64,000 bases of DNA from assembly GCF_028554725.1 (NCBI RefSeq), contig NC_071671.1:66954001-67018000 (forward strand), in the 5' to 3' direction. Positions within the stretch are counted from its first letter, which is position 1; each line of letters starts with the position of its first letter. Positions 1 through 9,938 of the stretch are shown in pieces. Below the pieces are notes generated by a model. That model worked only from the letters and a program-made list of their open reading frames with translations, was not told the DNA's origin and ran no database searches. Source of the stretch: Zeugodacus cucurbitae (lineage: Eukaryota > Arthropoda > Insecta > Diptera > Tephritidae). The position numbers were made by a program, and so were the translations under genes.

Positions 1-745
1 AAGGTCATGTGTAATCGAACATTTTATACTCTCGTAATTTATGTATGTACATTTATTATAAGAACACATAAATCGACCCGTATATTCGGAATCCGTTAGA
101 ATAACATTCAGTTATCTGAGATGTTTACCGATTTAGGCAATGAGTTCTTCTTGTCCGATATCCGAGGCTTTGAAAATGTATGGTCCGCTTTCGACTATTT
201 TTAAATGAGTGATGCCTCTAATATAGTGTTAAAGCTTTGTTCCGTTATTTTTTGGAAGTCAGAAGTGTGTTCTATTGAAAGTAGGCGTGGTTGTTAACCG
301 ATTTCGCCCATTTTCCATCGATATAAGGTTCCAAGAAAATTGCATGTAACAAAATTTCATTGAGATCGATCGCATAGTCCCTGAGATATAGTTTTTGACC
401 CACAAGTGGCCGACGCCAGGCCCATTTTTATTTTTTTTTTTTTAATCAGCTCCTTTTCGGCATTTATGCTGTAAAAACTTTTTTGCGGGCGGCACCAAGC
501 TCATCTAAAAACAAATACACGAAAACATCACGGTCCTTATTGTGAACCTCTGATTGTGATATCTCAAGTTTTAATCAAGTTATTGCTTGAACGCACAGAC
601 AGACATTCGCATTTCCCTCGTTTCGCCATATACATGCATAACTCTATATCTATTTAACTGGTATAATTTTACGTCTTACAAACAACCGTTATGTGAGCAA
701 AACTATTCATACTCTGTGTACATATTGCGAGAGAATATTATACTC
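1..745 (+). repeat. Hairpin-ended dispersed repeat, copy 1 (left end cut by window)
   Basis: Diverged copy of the main repeat family of this window. It begins with a worn form of the TTCGG-hairpin end followed by TTTTATACTCTCG, holds the family's internal modules (CCGATTTCGCCCATTTTCC; TTTCATTGAGATCGATCG) and ends near the ACAACCGTTATGTGAGCAAAAC and TTGCGAGAG block. It is more degraded than the copies at 21997 and 39651, so it is probably an old insertion. No coding capacity is visible. Confidence 0.8.
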
Positions 746-2742
746 ACTTTACAACATTTTGGGAGTGTCAAAAATGTTTGAATTTAAAAATATTTGAATT
801 TAAAATCTTAAAAATTTCACAGAATATTTTGTCAAATTTAATGACGGAGTTGACAAAGTATAATTTCAAATGACATTTTTCCAATATATCAATTTCAACG
901 GTCAAACAGCTTTTTATAAACCTTAAATAGTTAGCAAATATGACTTCAAAAGTGTTTTTAATAATAGCTAAAAAATGTAATGACATTGATTTGACAACGA
1001 TTGTCAAAAAATTTGACAAAGTGAAAACAGCACATTATAAAGCAACAACAGCAATGAGTATAGCAAAAAATCTTTTAAAGTGCGGTGAAACATGCAGATA
1101 CCATGCATAATTTCGGTATATTGCATTACTTTGCAGCCGTAAAACTGTATGCCATAATAAGCCGTTAGCAATGAAAGCTCAAAGCTCAAATCCATCGATT
1201 CGCCGAAATTCTTATCACAAAGCACTTTATAAGCGCAGCTAAGCTGCTGAGCTCTCATTGCTCACGTGTGAAATAATGAATTTCCAGTTTGCTAGCGAAA
1301 TATCAAGCAATTAAAAGAGCTTAATTTCATTTGGTGCCACAGCGTATGAGCAACATTCGAGTGTGCAGCGGCGAGAGAAAAAACGAATTTTTAACACACA
1401 ATTGCTGCTATCTCTGCAATGATTTATGACCGATTATATGCATTTGCAAACCACAAAATAAAAATAAGCTGCAAAAAGCAACAACAACAAAACGTTTCAT
1501 TGCTGCCACAAAATGCTTTGCAGCCGTGGCATTGTAGCTGTGCAAATTTGGTGTTTGGTTGTTGTTGTGCGATTTTTTTATTGTTTTTTTTCTGCTAGCG
1601 CTTTGTAGCGAAAGTGTTGCAAAGCAGGCGGCGCAGCAATGCAGTTTAATTTCAGTTGCTTTTTCGCTTTTCATTTGTGCTCATGAGCGTTTTTTTTCCT
1701 TTGTTGTTTTTATTTTTTTGTTGTTGGCTTCACATGCACATGAGGTTTGCTTGTTTGCCAATGTGTAACTGTGTGTTGTGCGTTTTTCATGCATTTTCAC
1801 TAGGCGTTTTTGTTTTGCCATGAAAGTGGAACAAGTTTTCGTTTACGAGTTTTTTTCACTTTTGTTTTTTGTTTCGCATTTTGTTTGTAGGCAACTTTTC
1901 GACTTTTAACCATGAAAATGCCAATTGCACACGCACGCCCATACACACACAGTGGCACACTCTGCGGCAAGTTGCTGGCTGGTGCATTTTAACTGCAACT
2001 GGCAAAGCGCTGCTCGCTTGCACGCGCTGAAAGTTCCCGCTTATCTGTCGCTTGCAACTTATTTGCTGGCGTTGCTATTGCTTGTTGTTGTTGTTGTTGT
2101 TGCTATTGTTGCAGCTGCCAGTGCTGCAATTGAAATTTATCGCACTTTCTGCAGTTGCCACTGCTTCCACTGCTACGGCAGCCGACACATTCACGCCCCA
2201 ATGCGATTTCAACACCAAATGTGTCGCAGCGGTGGCGCTCGAAAGTTTCAAGTACGAATGCTCTTGGCGGCGACTGTTGAATTTTTAAAATTTTACATTT
2301 TTTCCCCAACACACTTGGGTTTCTTTAATATTTCTTTTTGTTGTTTTTTTTCGTTGCTATTTGCGGCTTAACTTCGTGCCTTCGCACGTGACACAATTAT
2401 AATTTTGTTGCTATTGTTGTTTTGTTGTTGCGTGCCGCAAAAGCACTTTTCACCGCCAAGTTTTTCCAAAATGCGCATACTTTCTTTGCTGTTTTCTTTT
2501 TATGTTGTTATTTTTCCCCTTCACTTTCTAATCTCCAAACCCTGTGCAGTTGTCGTTATTTATTGCTTTGCTGCAATTGCATTTGTTGTTTGTTTTTGTT
2601 ATCATATTGTATTGTATTCCACATATTTTTAGTTGGTTTATTGCTGTGTTGTTATTATTTGGCTTTTTACCATTATTCTAGACTTTTGTCTTCATTTCTA
2701 GAATATAATTTAGATTTACTTATTTTCCAGATTGTTTATTTT
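746..2742. other. AT-rich non-coding stretch with TTG/CAA runs
   Basis: No supported gene. The segment holds poly-T tracts, TTG runs (about 2086-2112) and CA-rich patches. Open frames here are low-complexity translations rich in Leu, Cys, His and Val with no recognisable domain. The composition resembles fly intron or intergenic DNA. Confidence 0.6.
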
Positions 2743-3952
2743 ATTATACTCTCGCAACAAAGTTGCTAAAGAGAGTATTATAGTTTTGTTCACATAACGG
2801 TTGTTTGCAACACCCAAAACTAAACGAGTTAGATATAGGGTTATACATATATACCAAAGTGATCAGAGTGAAGAGTGGAGTTCAAATCCGAATGTCTGTC
2901 TGTCCGTCCGTCCGTCCGTCCGTCTGTGCAAGGTGTAACTTGAGTAAAAAATTAAGATATCTTGATGAAACTTGGCACACTTATTTCTTGGCACCATAGA
3001 AAGGTTGCTTTCGAGCAAAATCGGACCACTACCACGCCCACAAAATGGCGAAAACCGAAAACACATAAATTGCTATAACTAAGCCATAAATAAAGCTATG
3101 GAAATAAAATTTGGGATGGAGGATCGCACTATGAATATTTTACTGTTACTGTTTTTTGGGAAGTGGGCGTGGCCCCGCCCCCTACTAAGTTTTTTGCACA
3201 TATCTCGCAAACCAATAGAGCTATATAAACCAAACTTTCTGCAGTCGTTTGTTTTAGCCACTTTTTAATACAGTCCAAAAATGAAAGAAATCGGATAATA
3301 ACCACGCCCACCTCCCATACAAAGGTTAGGTTGAAAATTACTAAAAGTGGGTTAACTCACTAACGAAAAACGTCAGAAACACTAAATTTCACATAAGAAA
3401 TGGCAGATGGAAGCTGCACTCAGATTTGTTTACAAAATGTAAAATGGGCGTGGCGTCGCCCACTTATGAGTCAAAAACCATATCTCAGGAACTACTCGAC
3501 CGATTCGAATGAAACTTGGTTTGTAATAGTTTCCTTACATCCCAATGATATGTTGTGAAAATAAGCCAAATTGCTCCACAACGACGCCTATTTCCTATAT
3601 ACCAGAACTTTGAAGACTATCTGAATCACTTTCTTTACAATATATAAAGTAAGCACTAGTGAAGATATCGATGCAGAACTTTGCACAAATACTATGTTTA
3701 TAGTGAGGCAGCTCGATTCTAAAAATCGCCGAAATCGGACCATAGGTTTTTAAGGCCCCATATATCGAACACGAGGACCTCGGTGCTTCTAATCTAATAT
3801 TATGGTTTCCAACTTTCAATGGACTTTATACAATATATATGGCGAATATGTGGGTCAAATTGTGTATTACATAATATAAATAAAGTTAAATAAATAAAAT
3901 GCGAGAGTATAAAATGTTCGGTTACACCCGAACTTAGCCCTTCCTTACTTGT
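2743..3952 (-). repeat. Hairpin-ended dispersed repeat, copy 2 (near full length)
   Basis: Near-complete copy in minus orientation. On the plus strand it opens with the hairpin formed by TACTCTCGCAAC and GTTGCTAAAGAGAGTA, passes through a (TCCG)n run at about 2900-2924, and closes with GCGAGAGTATAAAATG, the GTTCGG/CCGAAC hairpin and CCTTACTTGT. The internal DNA is a series of related modules (a CCGATTT...TGAAACTTGG type; AAAATGG next to GGGCGTGG). It has no intact ORF, so it is non-autonomous. Confidence 0.9.
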
Positions 3953-4240
3953 TTTTTGTAGCTTTTGATGTATAGTGGTTCTTCGCACCCTATTATTCGC
4001 CATATTGATGACTCGTTACTCGCAATTTGCGGCTGAACTTTACATATTTGTTTACCTTAATAAACAATGTAACATAAATAAACGTCGATAGTTGTTCTTG
4101 TAATGACGTAGATTGAGAATTATTAGTCTGAATTAACTTCCCATTATTATGTACGTAAATATTTTTCTTTTTTTTTCAAAAAACCCAAAACATCAAAATA
4201 AATTAATATTTGGCTGCATTCAAGGGTATTTAAATATTGA
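3953..4240. other. AT-rich spacer
   Basis: Short AT-rich stretch between a dispersed repeat and the pentanucleotide array; nothing supported in it. Confidence 0.5.
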
Positions 4241-4442
4241 ATAGAGTAGAGTAGAGTAGAGTAGAGTAGAGTAGAGTACAGTAGAGTACAGTAAATTACA
4301 GTAGAGTACAGTAAATTACAGTAGAGTACAGTAGAGTAGAGTACAGTAGAGTACAGTAGTAGAGTACAGTAGAGTACAGTAGAGTAGAGTACAGTAGAGT
4401 ACAGTAGAGTACTGTAGAGTACAGCAGGGTACAGTAGAGTAC
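4241..4442. repeat. Pentanucleotide microsatellite (AGAGT/ACAGT)n
   Basis: About 200 bp of AGAGT units interspersed with ACAGT and a few AAATT variants. The variants occur in a higher-order pattern (AGAGTACAGT decamers), pointing to slippage plus local duplication. The array keeps a frame open on the minus strand giving a Tyr/Ser/Thr/Leu repeat; that frame is a by-product of the array and not a gene. Confidence 0.95.
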
Positions 4443-4548
4443 ATTCAATGCAATTATGTATGGAACTCGATTTCTTTTGCATGGCCAACACGGAGCATAA
4501 ATATTCGATTACCATTAAGCGGTAGCGATTCGTATTCACAGTAACGTG

Positions 4549-4745
4549 CCAGTCTTGATCATCAACGAAGAAGTACCGCCCAATGAAGCCGCCGGTCCAT
4601 AAACCACACCAAACCGTAATTTATTCGGGATACAATGGTGACTCATAAAGTACGTGTGTGGATTGCAGCCTGAACAATAACGGATATTTTTCATACTTTG
4701 CTTATTGACGAAACCATTCACCCACAAATGAGCCTCATCATAAAT
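4549..4745 (-). pseudogene. Degenerate Tc1/mariner-type transposase fragment
   Basis: The minus strand encodes a worn stretch related to the transposase at 5840-6493. Around the first catalytic Asp it reads DEAHLWVNGFVNKQ, against DEAHFWLNGYVNKQ in the neighbour, followed by traces of the following strands. The fragment is about 65 codons, lacks both ends and the other two catalytic positions, and is interrupted. It is a dead relic of an IS630/Tc1/mariner element from the same broad family. Confidence 0.75.
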
Positions 4746-5665
4746 TAAACGTAGCGCTCTTAACGTTGAGGCCACTGACTCCGAATTTCGGTAGTGAATT
4801 TTAAATCTTTAGACTCGTTGTTGGGTCATACATCTTTCCATGATGAAATGGCAAACGTTACTGAAGAGCAGGAAAAATAAGGCGTCATTTACTATCCCTA
4901 TCGGCCTACCTTTGTAGCCACCCTATTATTCCTACCCTTATTTTCCCAGCGGGAAAGAAATATACTTAACAACCACATAACATTGCTTGGTATTATTCTT
5001 GTGAATGTTAGATTTGTTGAAAAACTCAATGGCGACTTAAGCAAACTCAACTAATCTTCGCAAAAGGTTATTTTAATATTGTTCGCACTCTTCTCGAATT
5101 TTGAAAACCAAATTCTTAAATTTTTCAAAAACTAAAGTTTTTAAATTTAATCTTTAAGATACATTCTTTATCTATTTTATAAAACAACTGAATTTTTTTC
5201 CTTTTGCTTGTAAATCTAATCAAAATCATACAAATATCCGTATACACAGATAAATACAAATGCCTGAGCTTATATGTAAATAAATAACAGTTTATTTGAG
5301 CAGCTTTGTGAAGGTCAATAGTGTATTTGGCGCTTGAACTTTGGCGATAACTCAAGTAGCAGCACAACCGGATTTCTCCATTTAGTCATACAGGCTTCAG
5401 TCCATGTCTACTGATGTCTGTATGTATGTCTTTATTTATGTTTTAAATATTATCTTTTCTTACTATTTTACTCACCATTACTACTGTGTGCTGCTCTAAC
5501 TGGGTCATAGTTGTGTGTTTGTTGCTTCATTACAAAGCTTTTTATCTATATTTTATAGCTTTATGTATTTATTGTTTTAAGCTTTCTTACAATCTCCCAT
5601 TTATCTACTTTCTTAGTTATAGTGAAACATATTTTTCCGTCTAGACGATTACTCGTCATGCTATT
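4746..5665. other. AT-rich stretch, no gene seen
   Basis: AT-rich with short runs of related direct sequence, no domain-bearing frame and no structural RNA recognised. A GTGAGT donor-like site near 5470 (minus) has no convincing acceptor upstream. Confidence 0.5.
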
Positions 5666-5667
5666 TA

Positions 5668-6580
5668 ACGGGTGATTTTTTTGAGGTTAGGATTTTCATG
5701 CATTAGTATTTGACAGATCACGTGGGATTTCAGACATGGTGTCAAAGAGAAAGATGCTCAGTATGCTTTGACATTTCATCATGAATAGACTTACTAACGA
5801 GCAACGCTTGCAAATCATTGAATTTTATTACCAAAATCAGTGTTCGGTTCGAAATGTGTTTATCGACAAATTTTGTTCAGCGATGAGGCTCATTTCTGGT
5901 TGAATGGCTACGTAAATAAGCAAAATTGCCGCATTTGGGGTGAAGAGCAACCAGAAGCCGTTCAAGAACTGCCCATGCATCCCGAAAAATGCACTGTTTG
6001 GTGTGGTTTGTACGCTGGTGGAATCATTGGACCGTATTTTTTCAAAGATGCTGTTGGACGCAACGTTACGGTGAATGGCGATCGCTATCGTTCGATGCTA
6101 ACAAACTTTTTGATGCCAAAAATGGAAGAACTGAACTTGGTTGACATGTGGTTTCAACAAGATGGCGCTACATGCCACACAGCTCGCGATTCTATGGCCA
6201 TTTTGAGGGAAAACTTCGGAGAACAATTCATCTCAAGAAATGGACCCGTAAGTTGGCCACCAAGATCATGCGATTTAACGCCTTTAGACTATTTTTTGTG
6301 GGGCTACGTCAAGTCTAAAGTCTACAGAAATAAGCCAGCAACTATTCCAGCTTTGGAAGACAACATTTCCGAAGAAATTCGGGCTATTCCGGCCGAAATG
6401 CTCGAAAAAGTTGCCCAAAATTGGACTTTCCGAATGGACCACCTAAGACGCAGCCGCGGTCAACATTTAAATGAAATTATCTTCAAAAAGTAAATGTCAT
6501 GAACCAATCTAACGTTTCAAATAAAGAACCGATGAGATTTTTTTTAAAAAAAGTTATCAAGCTCTTAAAAAATCACCCTT
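5668..6580 (+). mobile_element. Internally deleted IS630/Tc1/mariner-type transposon with intact ends
   Basis: A 913-bp element. The left end reads ACGGGTGATTTTTT and the right end, reverse-complemented, AAGGGTGATTTTTT. Both ends abut TA (5666-5667 and 6581-6582), the target duplication expected for Tc1/mariner elements. Inside are the first codons of the transposase (5781-5858) and its catalytic part (about 5858-6493), but the helix-turn-helix DNA-binding half that family members carry between them is gone. The element could move only if a full-length relative supplied transposase. Confidence 0.9.
5781..6493 (+). pseudogene. Transposase, deleted for the DNA-binding region (IS630/Tc1/mariner family)
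   Basis: An ATG at 5781 opens with MNRLTNEQRLQIIEFYYQNQ, the usual start of this family, then breaks: the frame changes near 5858 and jumps to the catalytic domain. The catalytic domain carries the first Asp in LFSDEAHFWLNG, the second in WFQQDGATCHTAR and the third in PPRSCDLTPLDYFLWG, with 36 residues between the second and third. It ends in RMDHLRRSRGQHLNEIIFKK and a stop at 6493. The open frame from 5840 begins at GTG and is not a natural start. Family members are usually about 330-350 residues, so roughly 100 residues are missing. The catalytic half is well preserved, which suggests recent loss. Confidence 0.88.
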
Positions 6581-6582
6581 TA

Positions 6583-7070
6583 TTTAGTTTTCAGTTGCTT
6601 TCATTTGTTTACTTACATTGAAATGGAGTGTTTTCAGTTTTATTTTGATAGAATTGTTGTGGAAAAATACTGCGATGCTTACCTGAAATGTAGAGAAAAG
6701 AAGATTAAATTGGATATTTATGTATGTGTATGGGTGAAAAATAATCTCTTACAATGCATAAACAAGCACAGTAAATAAATAGTTCCATCACAATATCAGT
6801 ATGGAACATATTTCCACCGGAAGATTCCCGCTGATGCAAACAAGCTTTCAACTTCTCACTTTATAACCAGTCTCGAATATTTTCAATCTCATCTCGAATA
6901 AGCCTACTCTCTAGTGGGACCTTTGGATGTTTTCTATTCGGCTCCTCAAGACCAAGAGATTATCCCTTACAGATTTCACTTCAACCCCAAATATATTTGC
7001 GAACCCACATTCAAAAAATTATTGTTTTTGTTTTTTTTTTTTGAGAGAGAATATGATCTCAACTCAATAT
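6583..7070. other. Spacer with recursive splice site; otherwise no gene
   Basis: AT-rich spacer between the transposon and the acidic-protein gene. It contains the ratchet point listed separately and no convincing ORF. Confidence 0.5.
6677..6710 (-). promoter_or_regulatory. Candidate recursive splice site (ratchet point) 1
   Basis: On the minus strand the sequence reads TCTTCTTTTCTCTACATTTCAG followed at once by GTAAGCATC, in two halves: a pyrimidine-rich tract ending in CAG (a 3' acceptor) fused to GTAAGC (a 5' donor). The junction lies between 6683 and 6682. This is the zero-length-exon arrangement by which Drosophila removes very long introns in steps. The CAGGTAA core is also a Zelda-type motif, which is the main alternative reading. 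Confidence 0.65.
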
Positions 7071-7073
7071 TTT

Positions 7074-7083
7074 TTATTTATTT
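7074..7083 (-). terminator. Polyadenylation signal of the acidic-protein gene
   Basis: Two overlapping AATAAA hexamers on the minus strand, about 47-56 bp downstream of the stop codon at 7130, the expected spacing for a compact insect gene. Confidence 0.6.
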
Positions 7084-7129
7084 TTTTGTATGTTATGTAA
7101 GTAAATTTTATAATAATTGCGCATAAAAA

Positions 7130-7771
7130 TTAACGCCTAAAGTATTTCCCTCTGATTGAGTAATCTAACGGCTCATCGCTATCCACACTGTAATCGGATA
7201 ACGCATCTTCGGTAAAAGTGTCGTTTTGTGCTTGCTGCACGTTAGGTGGAGGTGGAGTAGTGTCTGAACGATTTGTATCAACATGAAACGGATCTATATT
7301 AAATTGCGTTGCCAACATTTCACGAAATAAATGTTCCGGACCATTCAGCCGGGAGTTGAGATAATTAGACGGTTCGGAATATGGAAGCATGTAATACATC
7401 ACTCCGACTATAAGATTGCGCGGATTGTCAACACCTCCAGTATTTAAGATTCCTCTGCGTATCGATTCGACATCGATCTCACCTGATGGATCACCTCCCC
7501 CTCGTCGCATAAGACAACGCAATTCACTTTCCAGTACAGCACTAATCACGGATTCTTCGCCAGCTTCTTCGAAAGACGTATCCGGGTCATATTCAATGGT
7601 ATACACATCATCATCATCAGCAATATCTTCGTCCGATGACTCGTAAGCTACATTTTCCATAGAGTCGCCGCTTGAACTTGCATTATTAAATAATCCATTA
7701 GGAATAGTATTAGTTATATTTGCTCCTTCTTCTTCATTTTCATTATCTCTCTGCAACCGAATTCTGTCCAT
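7130..7771 (-). CDS. Uncharacterised 213-residue acidic protein; candidate early zygotic gene
   Basis: Not recognised. One uninterrupted exon of 213 codons. Residues 40-74 are strongly acidic (ESSDEDIADDDD followed by further Asp/Glu). Residues 75-163 look like a folded part with alternating hydrophobic and charged residues, including SIRRGILNTGG and LIVGVMYYMLP. A PPPP run lies at 173-176. A second Ser/Asp/Glu patch (190-200) leads into EPLDYSIR, which loosely resembles a PLDLS-type co-repressor docking motif. No signal peptide or membrane segment is seen. A TATA box lies about 100 bp upstream with two CAGGTA sites beyond it, and AATAAA follows the stop. A compact intronless gene with such sites fits expression at the maternal-zygotic transition. 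Given three BEN-domain genes in the window, an adaptor of the Elba3 kind is possible, but this is speculation. Confidence 0.8.
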   Translation of the reverse strand: MDRIRLQRDNENEEEGANITNTIPNGLFNNASSSGDSMENVAYESSDEDIADDDDVYTIEYDPDTSFEEAGEESVISAVLESELRCLMRRGGGDPSGEIDVESIRRGILNTGGVDNPRNLIVGVMYYMLPYSEPSNYLNSRLNGPEHLFREMLATQFNIDPFHVDTNRSDTTPPPPNVQQAQNDTFTEDALSDYSVDSDEPLDYSIRGKYFRR

Positions 7772-7868
7772 TATAAATTATAGTTTTACTGAGCTTTGTT
7801 TTTTTTTTGTGTTGTTCACTGCTTGTAGCAATCTGTTGTATGATGCTGCAACACAGCGCGTCTAGAAC

Positions 7869-7920
7869 TTTATATCCTTCGAGGCAGGTAGAAATCACAT
7901 ATGCGTTCTAGGTACCTGCT
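7869..7920 (-). promoter_or_regulatory. Core promoter with TATA box and TAGteam/Zelda-type sites
   Basis: On the minus strand TATAAA lies at 7869-7874, about 100 bp before the ATG. A perfect TAGteam heptamer CAGGTAG is at 7885-7891 (plus strand), and CAGGTAC at 7912-7918 (minus strand). Both sit within 50 bp upstream of the TATA box. In Drosophila, Zelda binds CAGGTA heptamers and opens promoters of the first zygotic genes, many of which are short and intronless as here. Confidence 0.6.
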
Positions 7921-8372
7921 TCATCAAAGCATGACTTGTTATGCCATTACTATGTGTTGAAGGTTAATCTTCTTGGTTCCTTTGTTATTATTGTTCAAAA
8001 ACGGTGTTCGGTGATCGTTAACGATCGTTTTACCGCGAACAACCATTCGTTGAGTGCTGGAAAACTATTATTGCGTCTCTATGCAAAAAACATAATCCCC
8101 CTCGTAAAAAAAATAAATTCGTTGTTCGAAATCTCTGGCACAGTAAACACACTGCGAATGATAAGTGTAACAATTCAAAAAGATTACATGATTTCCATGA
8201 AAACAAATAATTATGGTTTGTGGCTGTTTCGCAATATTTTCCAGAAAAGAGGATGATCTACTTCTATATAAGCAATAAATCATGAAAGTGAATTCAGGGA
8301 ATTACGTGAACTGATTTATGAGATATTTTGGCTTTTGTCAGAATTCAAATGAATTATGTATATGTAGATCCT
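7921..8372. other. Upstream region of the acidic-protein gene
   Basis: No second gene seen. Probably holds further 5' regulatory sequence of the minus-strand gene, then AT-rich spacer up to the next dispersed repeat. Confidence 0.4.
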
Positions 8373-9938
8373 TTTTATACCCTCGCAACATGTTGCACAG
8401 AGTATTATAGTTTTGTTCACAAAACGGTTGTTTGTGTCACCAAGAAATAAAAGAGTTAGATATATGGATATGAATGAGGACAAGACGAAATATCTCCTGT
8501 CATCAAACAAACAGTCGGCGCATTCGCGTCTTGGCTCCCACGTCACTGTTGACAGTCATAACTTCGAGGTCGTAGATAATTTCGTATACCTGGGAACCAG
8601 CATCAACAACACGAACAATGTCAGCCTCGAAATCCAGCGCAGAATAACTCTTGCCAACAGGTGCTACTTTGGACTGAGTAGGCAATTGAACAGTAAAGTC
8701 CTCTCTCGACGAACCAAAATCAAGCTCTACAAGTCGCTTATCATTCCCGTCCTGCTTTACGGTGCAGAAGCTTGGACGATGTCAACATCAGATGAGACAA
8801 CACTAGGAGTTTTCGAGAGGAAGATTTTGCGCAAGATTTATGGTCCTCAGAACATTGGCAACGGCGAATACCGCAGACGATGGAACGATGAGCTGTACGA
8901 GTTATACGACGACATTGACATAGTTCAGCGAATAAAAAGACAGCGGCTACGCTGGCTAGGTCATGTTGTCCGAATGGACGAAAACACTCCAGCCCTGAAA
9001 GTGTTCGATGCAGTACCCGCCGGAGGAAGCCGAGGAAGGGGAAGGCCTCCACTCCGTTGGAGGGACCAGGTGGAGAGCGACCTGGTTACACTTGGGATCT
9101 CCAACTGGCGCCGAACTGCGAAGGAGAGAGAGAGGTGGCGCACTATCGTCGATTCGGCTATAACCGGCTAAACGGTTGCAACGCCAATCACATACACATA
9201 TGGTTATATATATATAAGTGATCAGGATGACGAGTGAAGTTGAAATCCGGATGTCTGTATGAAGCTATATAAACCAAACTTTCTGCAGTCGTTTTTTTAG
9301 CCACTTCTTAATACAGTCCAAAAATGAAAGAAATCGGATATTAACCACGCCCACCTCCCATACAAAGATTAGGTTGAAAATCACTAAAAGTGGGTTAACT
9401 CACTAACGAAAAACGTCAGAAACAATAAATTTCACATTAGAAATGGCAGATGGAAGCTGCACTCAGATTTTTTTACAAAATGGAAAATAGGCGTGGCGTC
9501 GCCCACACACGGGACCGATTTCAATGAAACTTGGTTTGTAATAGTTTCCTTACATCCCAATAATATGTTGTGAAAATTGGCCAAATCGCTTCACAATCAC
9601 GCCTACTTCCTATATACCAGAACTGAGAAGATGATCTAAATCGTTTACTTTACAATATATAAAGTAAGCACTAGTGAAGATATCGGTGCAAAACTTTGCA
9701 CAAATACTGTATTTATAGTGTGACCGCCCATTTCTACAAATCACCGAAATCGGACCATAGGTTTTCAAGGCCCCATATGAGGACCTCGGGGCTTCTACAA
9801 CTTTCAATGGACTTTATACAATATATATGACGAATATGTGGGTCAAATATAATACATAATATAAATAAAGTTAAATAAAAAAATTGCCAGAGTATAAAAT
9901 GTTCGGTTACACCCGAACTTAGCCCTTCCTTACTTGTT
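8373..9938 (-). repeat. Hairpin-ended dispersed repeat, copy 3, split by a retrotransposon
   Basis: Outer parts at 8373-8467 and 9198-9938 are the two ends of one copy: TATACCCTCGCAAC with its hairpin at the left, GAGTATAAAATG plus the GTTCGG/CCGAAC hairpin and CCTTACTTGT at the right. A non-LTR retrotransposon fragment sits between them. The copy also lacks the part between the ATGTCTGT run and AGCTATATAAACC (near 9262) that other copies carry, so it has an internal deletion as well. Confidence 0.88.
8468..9197 (+). mobile_element. 5'-truncated non-LTR retrotransposon nested in a repeat
   Basis: An open frame to the stop at 9171 encodes the C-terminal end of a non-LTR reverse transcriptase: FVYLGTSINN, the IPVLLYGAEAW motif, RLRWLGHVVRMDE, the basic RGRGRPPLRW stretch and a final WR-rich segment. 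The catalytic YADD part is missing through 5' truncation. The 3' untranslated part is only about 25 bp and ends in CACATACAC. ATATGG flanks the insert at 8462-8467 and 9198-9203, a likely target-site duplication. The frame is open for 200 or more codons, so the insertion is rather young. Clade not assigned. Confidence 0.85.

Noticed and set aside
1925..2371. 148-codon plus-strand frame
   Set aside because: Begins with a His/Thr run and consists of low-complexity translation of CA and TTG repeats; no domain, no splice or promoter context.
4147..4539. 130-codon minus-strand frame rich in Tyr, Ser and Leu
   Set aside because: Translation of the pentanucleotide array; five-base units cycle through all frames and stay open because they contain no stop in this reading.
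5840..6493. 217-codon transposase frame taken as a complete gene
   Set aside because: It starts at GTG inside the element, after the natural ATG region at 5781; it is the catalytic part of a deleted transposase, not a complete protein.
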